A stretch of DNA of 51,003 nt from Synechococcaceae cyanobacterium (GCA_947378425.1 CANCJV010000031.1:1-51003), one strand, 5' to 3'; shown: positions 9,259 through 17,709, counted from the first letter of the stretch. Notes: a model not told the origin generated them from the sequence alone. Made by a program: numbers and translations.

Positions 9259-9540
9259 GTGGCTCTGCTCGTGTCCCTGCCCCCTCGCTCGGCCTCAACG
9301 GCGCAGGCCGATCCCCTCTGGCTCCTGAGCCCGATCACCCCCGCTGAAGACAGGGTTCTGCAGCTGGTCCGCCGTGGCGGCAGCAACCGCAGCATCGCCG
9401 CCGAACTCGTGCTCAGTCCGCGCACTGTCGAAAGCCACGTGTCCAGCCTGCTGGCCAAAACGGGTTGCCGCAGCCGCAGCCAGTTGCTGCTGTGGGCCCT
9501 TGAGCAGCCGCCATCGGCGCCGCCATTGAATCAGCCGTGA
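9259..9540 (+). CDS. stand-alone LuxR-type DNA-binding regulator
   Basis: Small protein made almost entirely of a LuxR/GerE helix-turn-helix: ITPAEDRVLQLVRRGGSNR, then SIAAELVLSPRTVESHVSSL with the recognition helix, then KTGCRSRSQLLLWAL. No receiver or ligand domain is present, as in the short cyanobacterial regulators of the PedR kind. Start is uncertain: GTG at 9259 (VALLVSLPPRS) gives 93 residues; GTG at 9175 gives 121. It follows minE by about 100 bases on the same strand and could be read through from it. Targets cannot be inferred. Confidence 0.8.
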   Translation: MALLVSLPPRSASTAQADPLWLLSPITPAEDRVLQLVRRGGSNRSIAAELVLSPRTVESHVSSLLAKTGCRSRSQLLLWALEQPPSAPPLNQP

Positions 9541-10009
9541 AGCAGAGGAACCCGGTGGCCCGTCGGTGATCCAGGCCTGAATTGTGGCGCAGCGCACGGC
9601 AACACCCTGCCATTGCCACAAGACCAGCAGCTTGAGCGGCTCAATGGTCCGCCAGCTTTGAGGCCTTCGCCAATCAGATCCCGGCCCATCACCAGGAAAC
9701 GATCAACCACCCAGCCGACGACAGGAACGTCATCGGGGCCCTGCTTCTTCGCCTGGATGAAGGATGGATCGATTGTTCACCACATCAGGATCGATCTCCA
9801 GCAAGGACAGCAGCAGGGAAGGAGAGACAGGTCCACTGTCAGCGGGGGCAACGTGACAACCCTGAATCCGCAGCCGCTCCCGATTGCGACTGCAGCTGGC
9901 TCTGGACTCCGGGAAGCACGCCTCAGTGCACCCAGGCATCAGCTGCTGAGCAGGAAATGATGGCTGTTCCTGCTTGGCGAGCAGCAGCCAAGCCCACGAT
10001 CGGCGCACG
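9541..10009. other. gene-poor stretch
   Basis: Short open frames occur on both strands (for example 9613-9960 plus) but none shows a domain, a good start or conservation-like character. I see no tRNA or terminator here. Confidence 0.5.
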
Positions 10010-10153
10010 ATTTCAGGGGGAGGTCAGGTGGTGCTGCGCGATCGCGAGGTGATCACCCTCGATGAGCCGGCGATCGAAGCCGAAGCCCTGGCCTAACGCC
10101 ATCGCATCGTCGAACGCCTCGGCCTGAACCCTGGTGCCGCCGCGGCCGGCTGA
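10010..10153 (+). pseudogene. remnant of a gene C-terminus, perhaps an amidohydrolase
   Basis: The plus strand reads as TISGGQVVLRDREVITLDEP followed by AIEAEALA, an in-frame TAA at 10093, then RHRIVERLGLNPGAAAAG and a TGA at 10151-10153. The segment has strong codon bias and reads like a real protein tail interrupted by one stop. The pattern GG-VVLRD-EVITLDE-A resembles the last strand and helix of TRZ/ATZ-type amidohydrolases, but that is a guess from a short match. No upstream body of the gene is present, so this is a decayed fragment. Confidence 0.3.
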
Positions 10154-11476
10154 TCAGAACTGCAACTGCAGCTGCAGGCCCAGCGCCAGGATCGGGCCGA
10201 TGCCGGCCGGGGCCTGGATCCACTGCAGCACCGGTTGCAGCGACAGGCTGCTGTTGAGATTGAAGCTGTAATTGAGTTCCAGCAGGGATTGCGGCCTCAG
10301 CCCCGCCAGCAGTTGCTGGTTGAAGCTGCTGCGGCCAAAGCCCAGGGCCAGCACATCAAAGGGGCGCCCCGCGATCAGGCCCTGGCAGAGCCAGCCACCG
10401 CTGCCGAACAGCGTGACGGGATTGCCGCCGGCCTCATTGCCGCCACTGAGCCCGAGCCAGAGCCGGTTATCCAGGCCGATCGGCAACGCGGGCGCCAGGG
10501 TGAGGGAGCTGAACAACATCGGCAGAATCGCGCCGCTGCTGTCATCGGCGAGATAGCCACCACCCACCTGCAGCAAGGGCGCCGGCAGCATCCGGCTCAG
10601 GGCCTGGCCCCGATGCTGGATCGGCGCCACCAGCCGCCGGGCCCCGGGCAGGCGATCGAAGCGCCACTGCAGCAGCTGGATATGACCCGAGAAGCTCGGC
10701 GGCTCGGAGACAACCCCGAGCAAGGCGGAGGTGCTGAGGCTGGGATCGAGCAGATAGGCGGCGTAATGCCATTCGCCCCGCGAGCCGGAGTCCCCGGGCA
10801 GGGACGGATCAACGGCGCCGGGACGCCAATGCAACTCAAGACCCGCCGCCACAGCGGGATTGATCGGCAGACCGGGTTGATTGAGATTGAGGACGTCGTT
10901 GAACACAGGGCTCAGATAGGCGACCACGGCGGGGGCATACGCGAAGCCGGGATCCACCGAAAACAGACCAGCCTTGACATCAATCCCTCCCACACCCCCA
11001 TGCCGCTCGATGCTGGCCTCACTGATCCAGAGGCCGGTGGGACTGTCCAGGGCCGTCAGCGGGAAGGCCGCACCGATCCGTTGGCCGTAGCCGGCGACAC
11101 CGCTGAGCAGCTCGAGCGTCCCATGCAGCTGCCAGTGATCGGCCTCGCTCCAGCGGCTCGGATCCTTGCCGAAGCCGCTGCTGAACCTGGCATCAAGGCT
11201 GGTCTGCTGAATCGAGTTGCGGCCTTGAACCAGGCCGCCGCTGGGATTGACAAAGCCATCAACCTGGACACTCAGCGCCAGGTTCATCCAGGCCGGCACC
11301 TTGAGCAGCCCATTGAGCGTGGGCCAGGACTGGCTCAAAGCCAGGGGCGGCTGGGGCGATGGCGGGGTCAGCGTTCCGGCCGCGGAGCCAGCTGGAGCTG
11401 GTGCCTGGGGATCCGCCGCCTTGGCTGGGCCGATGGTCGCGGCCGTAATCAACGCAGCGATGCCGAGGCGCCGCAA
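10154..11476 (-). CDS. OprB-family outer membrane porin
   Basis: Beta-barrel protein resembling the carbohydrate-selective OprB porins common in cyanobacteria. Beginning at TTG 11476 a Sec signal peptide is clear (RRLGIAALITAATIGPAKA, cleavage after AKA). The body is a series of amphipathic strands (for example WHYAAYLLDP, LLQVGGGYLADD, FDVLALGFGRSSF) and the chain ends LGLQLQLQF with the terminal Phe of an outer membrane barrel. No SLH domain is seen at the N-terminus, unlike larger cyanobacterial porins. The frame is open to ATG 11680, but a 68-residue extension before the signal is unlikely. The substrate is unknown. Confidence 0.7.
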   Translation of the reverse strand: MRRLGIAALITAATIGPAKAADPQAPAPAGSAAGTLTPPSPQPPLALSQSWPTLNGLLKVPAWMNLALSVQVDGFVNPSGGLVQGRNSIQQTSLDARFSSGFGKDPSRWSEADHWQLHGTLELLSGVAGYGQRIGAAFPLTALDSPTGLWISEASIERHGGVGGIDVKAGLFSVDPGFAYAPAVVAYLSPVFNDVLNLNQPGLPINPAVAAGLELHWRPGAVDPSLPGDSGSRGEWHYAAYLLDPSLSTSALLGVVSEPPSFSGHIQLLQWRFDRLPGARRLVAPIQHRGQALSRMLPAPLLQVGGGYLADDSSGAILPMLFSSLTLAPALPIGLDNRLWLGLSGGNEAGGNPVTLFGSGGWLCQGLIAGRPFDVLALGFGRSSFNQQLLAGLRPQSLLELNYSFNLNSSLSLQPVLQWIQAPAGIGPILALGLQLQLQF

Positions 11477-11680
11477 CCAGCCTGCTCGCCACGGCTCCGC
11501 ACCGCACCGCGGCTGCGCCTGGCAGCTGACCTCAGCCCAGCCCCCCGGACCAGTCCGGCGCCTGCAGCCGCGATCGCCGTGCAACTCGGGCGCCGCTGCT
11601 CCGCTGCCGAGGCCTGGGGGCAGGCAGCTATCCCCTGACACCCATCGCTGGTGGCTGGCAGTGCTGGGTGGGATGGCCAT

Positions 11681-12587
11681 GAAAAAGCTGAGACCGCTGC
11701 TGAGCCGAGCCCCGCAGATGGTGGCACCCGATCCAGGGACTGCGCCAGCGCCGATCCTTCTGCAGAAGCCTGATGGATTTCAAGCCAGCGACCAGCGCCG
11801 TGCGGAACGAGCTCCAACAGAGTTGATGGCTTGTGCACGCGGACCTGAAGGACAGGTTGCAACGCCGCCAGCTGCGAGATGGTCTCGGAGATGCCGATCG
11901 AATCGATCGGTGGGCTGCTCTCGCCAAAGCCTTCTTCCAGGCAACTGAGCGGAGGACATCGCCGACCTCGGGGGCGCGGCAGACGACCCTGGTCGGCATC
12001 GGGCCGGCGTGTCTGCAGGCGCTGGAATCAGGCCGCTCCGATGGAACCAGGATCATCGCGATGAACCGTGACCAGCCGTTGACCAGCGCTGGTGTTCGAG
12101 TTGGTCCAATCGAGACCGAAGCAGCGACGCAAGCTTGCTCGCCGTCTGGATTTCTGCTGGGGCCTCCATCCCTCCTCCAGATTCACGCCACGACGGGGCA
12201 TCGATTGAGCCCCACGCCGCCTCCCAGGGCCCGGGACGCCAAGCGACCGCGTCGACAGACAACGCGCCGCCATGGCGTTGCCGAGACTCAGGCAGGCCAA
12301 CAGGCTAATTCGCTCCAGCAAGCGACATCAAAGTTCCGCCGTCCAGAAGCCCGAAGTCTCGCAGGGTGATGAATGACAACGAGAGCACAAGCAGACGGAG
12401 AAAGCCGCGAGGATCGCTCAGAAAGCAGAGCAAAAATAAACACTGAAGGCCAGCAAAATATCGCCAGGAGAGCCGAGTTAATTGCGACCAGCAGGCTCGA
12501 CAAGATCATCGCCGAAATGGACCGTTGCTCCCCAGATGAAGGCCACGGCCAGGCAGAAAGCCGCTCTGAGTGATCACCATCCCTGGC
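11681..12587. other. gene desert with an AT-richer patch
   Basis: About 0.9 kb without a convincing gene. Between about 12370 and 12520 the composition becomes clearly less GC-rich than the surroundings. A 73-codon minus-strand frame there (12288-12509) starts with a hydrophobic stretch (SLLVAINSALLAIFCWP) but then loses coding character, so I do not call it. This may be a decayed gene or an integration scar. Confidence 0.45.
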
Positions 12588-14441
12588 TCAGCGCCAACCC
12601 AAAAGCCAGGCCAGTTGATAGAAGCAGAAACTGACCAACCAGGCCAGAATCAGAGACCAGAGCACGGAAAACAGCGTAAAGCCGAGTCGTTTGGACTCCG
12701 TGCGAATCACCGCCACCGTGGAAAGACAGGGGGTGTACAGCAAGGTGAACAGCATGAAACTCACCGCCTGCACCCAGCTCACCTCGCTGGCCAGGGCGTG
12801 GCCGAGGGCACCGCTGCTGGCCGTCTGGCCATAGATCACAGCCAGCCCCCCCAGCACGATCTCCTTGGCGATGAAGCCGAAGACCAGCGCCACCGTCAGC
12901 CTGGGATTGATGCCGATCGGCGCCAAGAGGGGCTGCAGCAGTTCGCCCAGATGACCGGAAAGGGACTGGGCCGAAGCGGGGGCGACACCGAGAGGCAGGT
13001 TGTTGAGCAGCCAGATGCTGACCACGCCGAAGATGATGAAACGACGGGCCCAGAACCAGAAATGGCGCACCTCCGCCCAGGCCCGACGCAGCACCTGGGG
13101 AATCGTCGGCAGGCGATAGGGGGGCAGTTCCAGCACCAGCGCCTCCTCACTGGCAAAGCGTCCCTTGAACAGCAGCGCCGTGAGGATTGCGGCGCCGAAA
13201 CTGAGCAGATAGAGCCCGAAGATCACCAGGGCGGCCTGGCGCGGTGCGAAGAACACCGACGCCATGAATAAAAAGACATTGAGGCGAGCCGAGCAGAGCG
13301 AGAAGGGGATGATCAACATCGAGAGCAGTCTCAATCCACTCGAGCGCATCACCCTCGTGCCGAGAATCGCCGGCACATTGCAGCCGAAGCCCATCAACGA
13401 CAGCACAAAGCTGCGACCATCGAGTCCGAGGCGCTCCATGAAGGCATCCATCAGGAAAGCGGCCCGCGAGAGATAGCCGCTGTCCTCGACCACCCCCATG
13501 GCAAGAAAGAACAGGAAGATCACCGGCAAGAAGGCACTGACCGTGCCGATCCCCAGCACCAGTCCATCCAGCAGGAAGCCCCGCAGGAAGGCTGGCCAGC
13601 TGGCCAGCAGGGGGCCGAGAACGTACTGGCTGAAATTGGAAATCACGGTGCCCAGGGCCGCCTGCATCGGCACCCCCAGCGCATAGATGGCCTGAAACAT
13701 CAGCGCCATCACCCCAAAGAAAATCGGCAGGCCCAGCACGGGATGCAGGAGCCAACGATCCAGCCGGCGGGTCAGGGCATCGCGCCACTGGGCCGGGAAG
13801 GTAACGGTGGCCTGAAGCATGGACTCCATTGCCCCGGTCAGATCGCCATCCGCCGCGCCCAATCTGGCCTCCAGATCCCGGACCGGGCGCCCCCCGCCAG
13901 CCTCTGCTGCCGTCAGCTCTCTGGCGATGGCATGGCGGGCCTGAGCGAGACCCTGGCGGTACTTGGCGCTGATCAACAGCACCGGCAACTCCAGCTGGCG
14001 AGCGAGCTGGTCGAGGTCGATGCCGACGCCGAAACGCTTGGCCTCATCGGCCATGTTCAACAGCACCACCGCCGGCAGACCCAGCTGCCGCACCTGCAGG
14101 GCGAGTCTGAGCTGACGATCGATCTGGGAGGCGTTGAGGATGACCACCACCAGATCGAGGGGAGTGGACTCGAGAAAGCGACGCACAACGGCCTCATCTT
14201 CCGAGTGGCCGCGAAGGTCGTAGATGCCCGGCAAGTCCACCAGCTGGACGCTGCGGCCCTCAAGAGTCAGCTCCGCCTGCATCAGATCCACCGTCAGCCC
14301 GGGCCAATTGCCGATATGGGCATGGGTGGAGGTGAGTTGGGTAAAGAGCGTGGATTTCCCCGTGTTCGGCATGCCCACCACAGCCACCGTGGCCTGACCA
14401 GGCACCAGGGCCAGGCCGGCGGAATCGAGGCCATGGGTCAT
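12588..14441 (-). CDS. feoB: ferrous iron transport protein B
   Basis: Main subunit of the Feo system, importing Fe2+ across the plasma membrane. The N-terminal G domain shows G1 GMPNTGKST (residues 23-31), a G2-like stretch HIGNWPGLTVD, G3 DLPGIYDL and a G4-like NMADEAKR. The two Gate regions follow, with SLMGFGCNVPAILGTRVM and TPCLSTVAVI, both carrying the conserved Cys, plus about eight membrane helices. At 617 residues it belongs to the shorter FeoB type common in cyanobacteria, lacking a large C-terminal domain. It overlaps feoA by 4 bases. Confidence 0.97.
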   Translation of the reverse strand: MTHGLDSAGLALVPGQATVAVVGMPNTGKSTLFTQLTSTHAHIGNWPGLTVDLMQAELTLEGRSVQLVDLPGIYDLRGHSEDEAVVRRFLESTPLDLVVVILNASQIDRQLRLALQVRQLGLPAVVLLNMADEAKRFGVGIDLDQLARQLELPVLLISAKYRQGLAQARHAIARELTAAEAGGGRPVRDLEARLGAADGDLTGAMESMLQATVTFPAQWRDALTRRLDRWLLHPVLGLPIFFGVMALMFQAIYALGVPMQAALGTVISNFSQYVLGPLLASWPAFLRGFLLDGLVLGIGTVSAFLPVIFLFFLAMGVVEDSGYLSRAAFLMDAFMERLGLDGRSFVLSLMGFGCNVPAILGTRVMRSSGLRLLSMLIIPFSLCSARLNVFLFMASVFFAPRQAALVIFGLYLLSFGAAILTALLFKGRFASEEALVLELPPYRLPTIPQVLRRAWAEVRHFWFWARRFIIFGVVSIWLLNNLPLGVAPASAQSLSGHLGELLQPLLAPIGINPRLTVALVFGFIAKEIVLGGLAVIYGQTASSGALGHALASEVSWVQAVSFMLFTLLYTPCLSTVAVIRTESKRLGFTLFSVLWSLILAWLVSFCFYQLAWLLGWR

Positions 14442-14683
14442 GGGTCCACCCGGCTGGGATCGCCGGCGCAGATCTCGACACGGGCGGCGTCAACCCGACG
14501 CAGCATCAACTCCGTCATGCCGACGCGCAGATGGAGCGGCCCCGACCACCAGCCGCGGCGCAGCACCTTCAGCTGCTGACCAGGCTTGATGCCGAGCGCC
14601 TCCAGGCGGTGACGCAACCCCGCCTCCACCCCCAGCCCAGCGACCGTGCCGGATTCACCGGCAGCCAGATCGACCAGCCGCAG
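14438..14683 (-). CDS. feoA: ferrous iron transport protein A (non-standard start)
   Basis: Small SH3-like cytoplasmic partner of FeoB. A full domain can be read only from the CTG at 14683: LRLVDLAAGESGTVAGLGVE, then LRHRLEALGIKPGQQLKVLRRG and LHLRVGMTELMLRR, giving 81 residues, the family length. No ATG, GTG or TTG lies in frame between the upstream stop at 14723-14725 and the GTG at 14629, and starting at that GTG would delete the first beta-strands. Either a CTG start is used or the true start is damaged. The stop overlaps feoB by 4 bases. Confidence 0.8.
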   Translation of the reverse strand: MRLVDLAAGESGTVAGLGVEAGLRHRLEALGIKPGQQLKVLRRGWWSGPLHLRVGMTELMLRRVDAARVEICAGDPSRVDP

Positions 14684-14724
14684 ACGGACAGGGACCGGGG
14701 GAGCAAGGCGGACCAGGACTGCTT

Positions 14725-14743
14725 ATTGCGAATGATGCTCAAT
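14725..14743. promoter_or_regulatory. 19-bp Fur-like dyad upstream of feoA
   Basis: ATTGCGAATGATGCTCAAT is an imperfect inverted repeat (arms ATTGCG / CTCAAT, with inner AT pairs matching around a single central base), 42 bases upstream of the feoA reading frame. Length and symmetry match the 19-bp boxes of Fur-family regulators, though the sequence differs from the Escherichia coli consensus. The TGAGCAT half-site recurs upstream of the small Cys-rich gene. Confidence 0.4.
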
Positions 14744-14766
14744 ATCTTAAAGCCAGGGGGCTGTCC

Positions 14767-14919
14767 TCAGCGCCGATTGATGGCCAGCACCATTCCGCCC
14801 CCCACCAGGAGCGTCAGAAACAGGGCCATGGCAACAGCCCCACCGGCGAGGGCCCGCGCCACCATCGCCACCAGGAGGCTGGCCAGAGCCAGCACGAGCA
14901 TCGGCACCAGCGAGCTCAT
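14767..14919 (-). CDS. small hydrophobic protein, unknown
   Basis: A 50-residue protein from ATG 14919 (MSSLVPMLVLALASLLVAMV) with two hydrophobic helices separated by an Ala/Gly turn, ending LVINRR-like with two Arg. The frame is open further upstream to 15078, but that extension has no coding character. It lies upstream of feoA on the same strand; the dyad at 14725-14743 falls in the gap between them, so feoA probably has its own promoter. I do not recognise the family. Confidence 0.4.
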   Translation of the reverse strand: MSSLVPMLVLALASLLVAMVARALAGGAVAMALFLTLLVGGGMVLAINRR

Positions 14920-15226
14920 CGACGGCAGCCGGAATCGGCAGTCGCGTCGCAGCCCCAGTGGCAGGCAGGGCCGATACGCCAAGTCCAGCCCAGGCGTGCT
15001 GCAGCACGGCCGAAGCAAGGACCACAGAATCCAGCGCAGAACTTCCACGACCTCAAGTGCAATCCCTCCCCTCTGCATCGAGCCTCGCCGGAGCCGATCA
15101 TGTTGGGGGGATCAACGTCATGGATCAACACCTCAGGCACTGACTCCGCAGCGTTCAACACGCCAGCGGCGAACAAGCCAAGGGAACAACCGGAGAAGGC
15201 GGCGCTTCATAGTTCATCACAAAACC

Positions 15227-15244
15227 ATGAGCATTCATGCTCAA
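15227..15244. promoter_or_regulatory. TGAGCAT palindrome upstream of the twin-CX3C gene
   Basis: TGAGCATTCATGCTCA (15228-15243) has 7-bp perfect arms and a 2-base centre in a locally AT-richer stretch 57 bases before the ATG at 15301. It shares the TGAGCAT half-site with the dyad in front of feoA. A binding site for a Fur-superfamily metal regulator is plausible but unproven; spacing (7-2-7) differs by one base from the usual 7-1-7. Confidence 0.4.
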
Positions 15245-15300
15245 TCTGTGATCGAAACCAGGGATTCATCGTACGGTCAGGGAAGTACTGAGGCAAGAAC

Positions 15301-15507
15301 ATGATGAGCAACTGGCCGACCAACTCCCTGGATCAAGCCCTAAGTATGGATACCCAATCCTCCCTTGGCTCCAAGACTCTATTCGGGCAGGAAAAGCATC
15401 AAGCAATGGATGCAGTCGAGGCCTATTTTGAGTGCATCACGACCTGCTCACTTGATGACGGCGAGTGCATCACCACCTGCACCGAGATCCTGCGGGAACA
15501 TAGCTGA
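15301..15507 (+). CDS. small twin-CX3C cysteine protein, unknown
   Basis: A 68-residue acidic protein whose C-terminal half contains a repeated block ECITTC-SLDDG-ECITTC, that is C-X3-C-X6-C-X3-C, followed by TEILREHS. At the DNA level the block is an 18-base near-duplicate (15430-15447 and 15463-15480). Four cysteines on two short helices could bind a metal or form two disulfides. ATG 15301, 15304 or a later ATG (MDAVEAYFECI at 15406) could start it; the latter gives a 33-residue core. No signal peptide or membrane segment. The upstream dyad suggests metal control. Family not recognised. Confidence 0.7.
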   Translation: MMSNWPTNSLDQALSMDTQSSLGSKTLFGQEKHQAMDAVEAYFECITTCSLDDGECITTCTEILREHS

Positions 15508-15560
15508 CTCCTGCGTCCCTCCAGCGACCTGGGAGCCAGCCACTGCAGGCCACCAAACCT

Positions 15561-15586
15561 GGGCTCCGCTCGACGGAGCCCTTGAC
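15561..15586 (+). terminator. possible terminator after the twin-CX3C gene
   Basis: Perfect 8-bp stem GGGCTCCG/CGGAGCCC (15561-15568 with 15574-15581), five-base loop. Only TTG follows, so the U-tract is poor and termination may be weak. It lies 55 bases after the stop codon. Confidence 0.4.
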
Positions 15587-15737
15587 CATGGCCACGGTCG
15601 GGTCGACTACAAGAGCCGACTAGCTCCATCCAGGAGCGACAGAGCGCCGGCGCCAGGCATGGCGAAAGCCACCCCGGCAACCGTACGAATGCAGTGAGAT
15701 CGTGCAATAATCAATTCAAGTATCAGGCGAATCGTCC

Positions 15738-16139
15738 GTGGCCTCGCCCGAGTCCGTGTTCCCAAGCCAGCCCGAAAGCGAAGCCGACGAAAGACCCCTC
15801 CATCCCAGAAGCAGCGATCGCAGCCGCATGCCATCGGGGACGCCGGCTCGAATGACCCTGCCGGACAAGCAGAGTATTTTTGTCACGCTTCATGACATCA
15901 GCAAGGGTGGCTGCTGTGTCGTCCGGACAGGACCACTGCCGCTGAAGCCAGCTGAGCTGGTGCGGATTGAGGTCTGGAATGACGACATCCAGCTCAAGGT
16001 TTCTTTCCCCGCCACGGTGCGCTGGGTGACCCCCATGGCGATGAGCAGCAAGGCGGGCCTGCGTTTCATTGATACCTCGATCAAGACCCATCGCTACATC
16101 GAGGAGTACCTCACCCGCTCCTTGCCACCCTCCACCTGA
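15738..16139 (+). CDS. PilZ-domain protein
   Basis: 133-residue protein with a single PilZ domain, the usual cyclic-di-GMP receptor fold. Visible elements are an Arg-rich N-terminal stretch (RSSDRSRMPSGTPARMTL), HDISKGGCCVV (the D-x-S-x-x-G motif) and KAGLRFID in the last strand. The Arg motif is spaced differently from canonical RxxxR, so binding of c-di-GMP is not certain. GTG 15738 is the start. The gene ends 25 bases before the convergent transporter permease gene. Partners are not suggested by the context. Confidence 0.82.
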   Translation: MASPESVFPSQPESEADERPLHPRSSDRSRMPSGTPARMTLPDKQSIFVTLHDISKGGCCVVRTGPLPLKPAELVRIEVWNDDIQLKVSFPATVRWVTPMAMSSKAGLRFIDTSIKTHRYIEEYLTRSLPPST

Positions 16140-16164
16140 GGCACGCTCTGGCTGAAGCGAACGC

Positions 16165-17709
16165 TCAGGCCTGCCGCAACAGTCTGCGGCGCAGGCGATC
16201 GCTGAGATCCTCGCCAGCCAGGGTGAGCAAGGCATAAACCAACACCAGCGCCGCCAACTGATCCCAGGCGAAGCTGCTGAGACTTTCCAGCATCTGGCTG
16301 CCCAGGCCCACGGCCCCGGCCAGCCCCACCACCACGGTTTCACGCAGCATCACATCGCTGCGGTAGGCCCCATAGGCCAGATAGGGGCGAGCCACCCCGG
16401 ACAGCCCCCCGTACAACAGGGCCAGGCGGGGGCCGCTGCCCGCCGTGACCAGGGCCTGCTCCGCAGCGGGGCTGCAATCGTGGAGGCTCTCGCGCAGCAG
16501 GCGGCCCAGGATGCCCAGATTGTGCAGTCCCAGGGCCAGGGCGGCCGTGATCAGGCCGGGTTTGAGCACGAACAACAGCAGCAACAGGGTCAGCGGTGGC
16601 GGCCAGAGTCGCGCCAGCATCCAACCGAAACCCAGAAGCCTGCGGGCCCAGGGCCAGGGAGCCGTGAACAGAAGCAGCACCGGCGCCAGACCCACGGCCA
16701 GGCCAGCCGCCAGAGCTGTGAGCAGCACGGTGCCACTCACCAACTGCGGCCAGGGCAGGCTCCAGACCGCCTGCCAACGGCCGGAGGCGAGCCCTGGCAG
16801 CGGCTGCCAATGGGCCAGGGCGGCCGGATCGACCCCCATGGCCCGCCCCACCAGCACCAGCAGCGGCACCAGGGCCATCAGGGCCAGCACCATCTCCCGG
16901 CCCCGCCGTCCCACAGCAAGCTGATGCAGCCCAAGGCGGCGTGGCATCGCCCAACGCCGCCGCAGCAGACCCACGCCTGTCTCCAGCGTCAGCATCACGG
17001 CGAGCAGCAGCCACAGGCCACTCCAGAGTTCATGGAACTCCAGCGACTGCAAGGTCAGCTTCAGTTCCGTGCCCAGCCCGCCAAGGCCGAACACCCCCAG
17101 CAGGGTGGCGCTGCGCAGAGCACATTCGAGTCGGTAGCCGCCATAACTCAGCACCCCCGGCAGCAGCGGCGGCCCCAGGGCTGTCAGTAAGGCGGCAGGG
17201 GCCGGCGCCCCACTGGCGCGCAGCGCCTCCAGGTTGGCGGTGGGAAGGGCATCGAGCAGATCACTGACGACCCGGGCCACCAGGGCGCCGTAGGGAATGG
17301 CAATGGCCAGCACCGCGACCACCGGTTGCAGCCCCAGCAACTGCAACAGCAACAGGCCCCAGAGAAGTTCGTGAATCGAGCGAGGCAGCGCCAGAACCCG
17401 GCGGATCAGCTGCGCCGGCAGCTCATGGCCCAGAAGGGTGCGCCAGATCGTTCGCGAACTGGCCAGGCCCAGCACCAGGCCCGCGAACAGGCTGGTGCCC
17501 CAGCCCAGCAGGGCCATGGCCACGGTCACCCCGAGGCCGCTCAGCAGCGAGTGCAGCACCAGCGGATCGAGCGACGGCGTCAGCGCCGCAACACCGAAGT
17601 CTGCGATCAGATCCCAGCCGCCACCGTGCAGCAATCCCGGCAGGGCCAGCAGCAGCGGCACCAGCACCAGAGCCGGCAGCAGCAGCAGCAACGGTGGCGC
17701 CGGCCTCAT
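16165..17709 (-). CDS. PhnE-like ABC transporter permease, double length
   Basis: Inner membrane permease of a phosphonate/oxyanion-type ABC transporter. At 514 residues it is twice a normal PhnE and contains two copies of the permease unit: each half has the coupling-loop pattern around EALRASGAPAPAALLTAL (first half) and QALVTAGSGPRLALLYGG (second half), followed by YGGYRLECALR / YGAYRSDVMLRE. The family thus works as an internally duplicated dimer. It overlaps the ATPase gene by 4 bases. From the linked SelD and MnmH genes I infer the cargo is a selenium oxyanion rather than phosphonate. Confidence 0.85.
   Translation of the reverse strand: MRPAPPLLLLLPALVLVPLLLALPGLLHGGGWDLIADFGVAALTPSLDPLVLHSLLSGLGVTVAMALLGWGTSLFAGLVLGLASSRTIWRTLLGHELPAQLIRRVLALPRSIHELLWGLLLLQLLGLQPVVAVLAIAIPYGALVARVVSDLLDALPTANLEALRASGAPAPAALLTALGPPLLPGVLSYGGYRLECALRSATLLGVFGLGGLGTELKLTLQSLEFHELWSGLWLLLAVMLTLETGVGLLRRRWAMPRRLGLHQLAVGRRGREMVLALMALVPLLVLVGRAMGVDPAALAHWQPLPGLASGRWQAVWSLPWPQLVSGTVLLTALAAGLAVGLAPVLLLFTAPWPWARRLLGFGWMLARLWPPPLTLLLLLFVLKPGLITAALALGLHNLGILGRLLRESLHDCSPAAEQALVTAGSGPRLALLYGGLSGVARPYLAYGAYRSDVMLRETVVVGLAGAVGLGSQMLESLSSFAWDQLAALVLVYALLTLAGEDLSDRLRRRLLRQA

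Noticed and set aside
10235-11638. A 467-codon plus-strand frame antisense to the porin.
   Set aside because: No motif, unusual Gln/Arg/Ala composition; the minus-strand frame has a signal peptide and beta-barrel end.
12288-12509. A 73-residue minus-strand frame with a hydrophobic beginning.
   Set aside because: Only the first 30 residues look protein-like; the rest has no coding character and there is no ribosome binding site or neighbour support.
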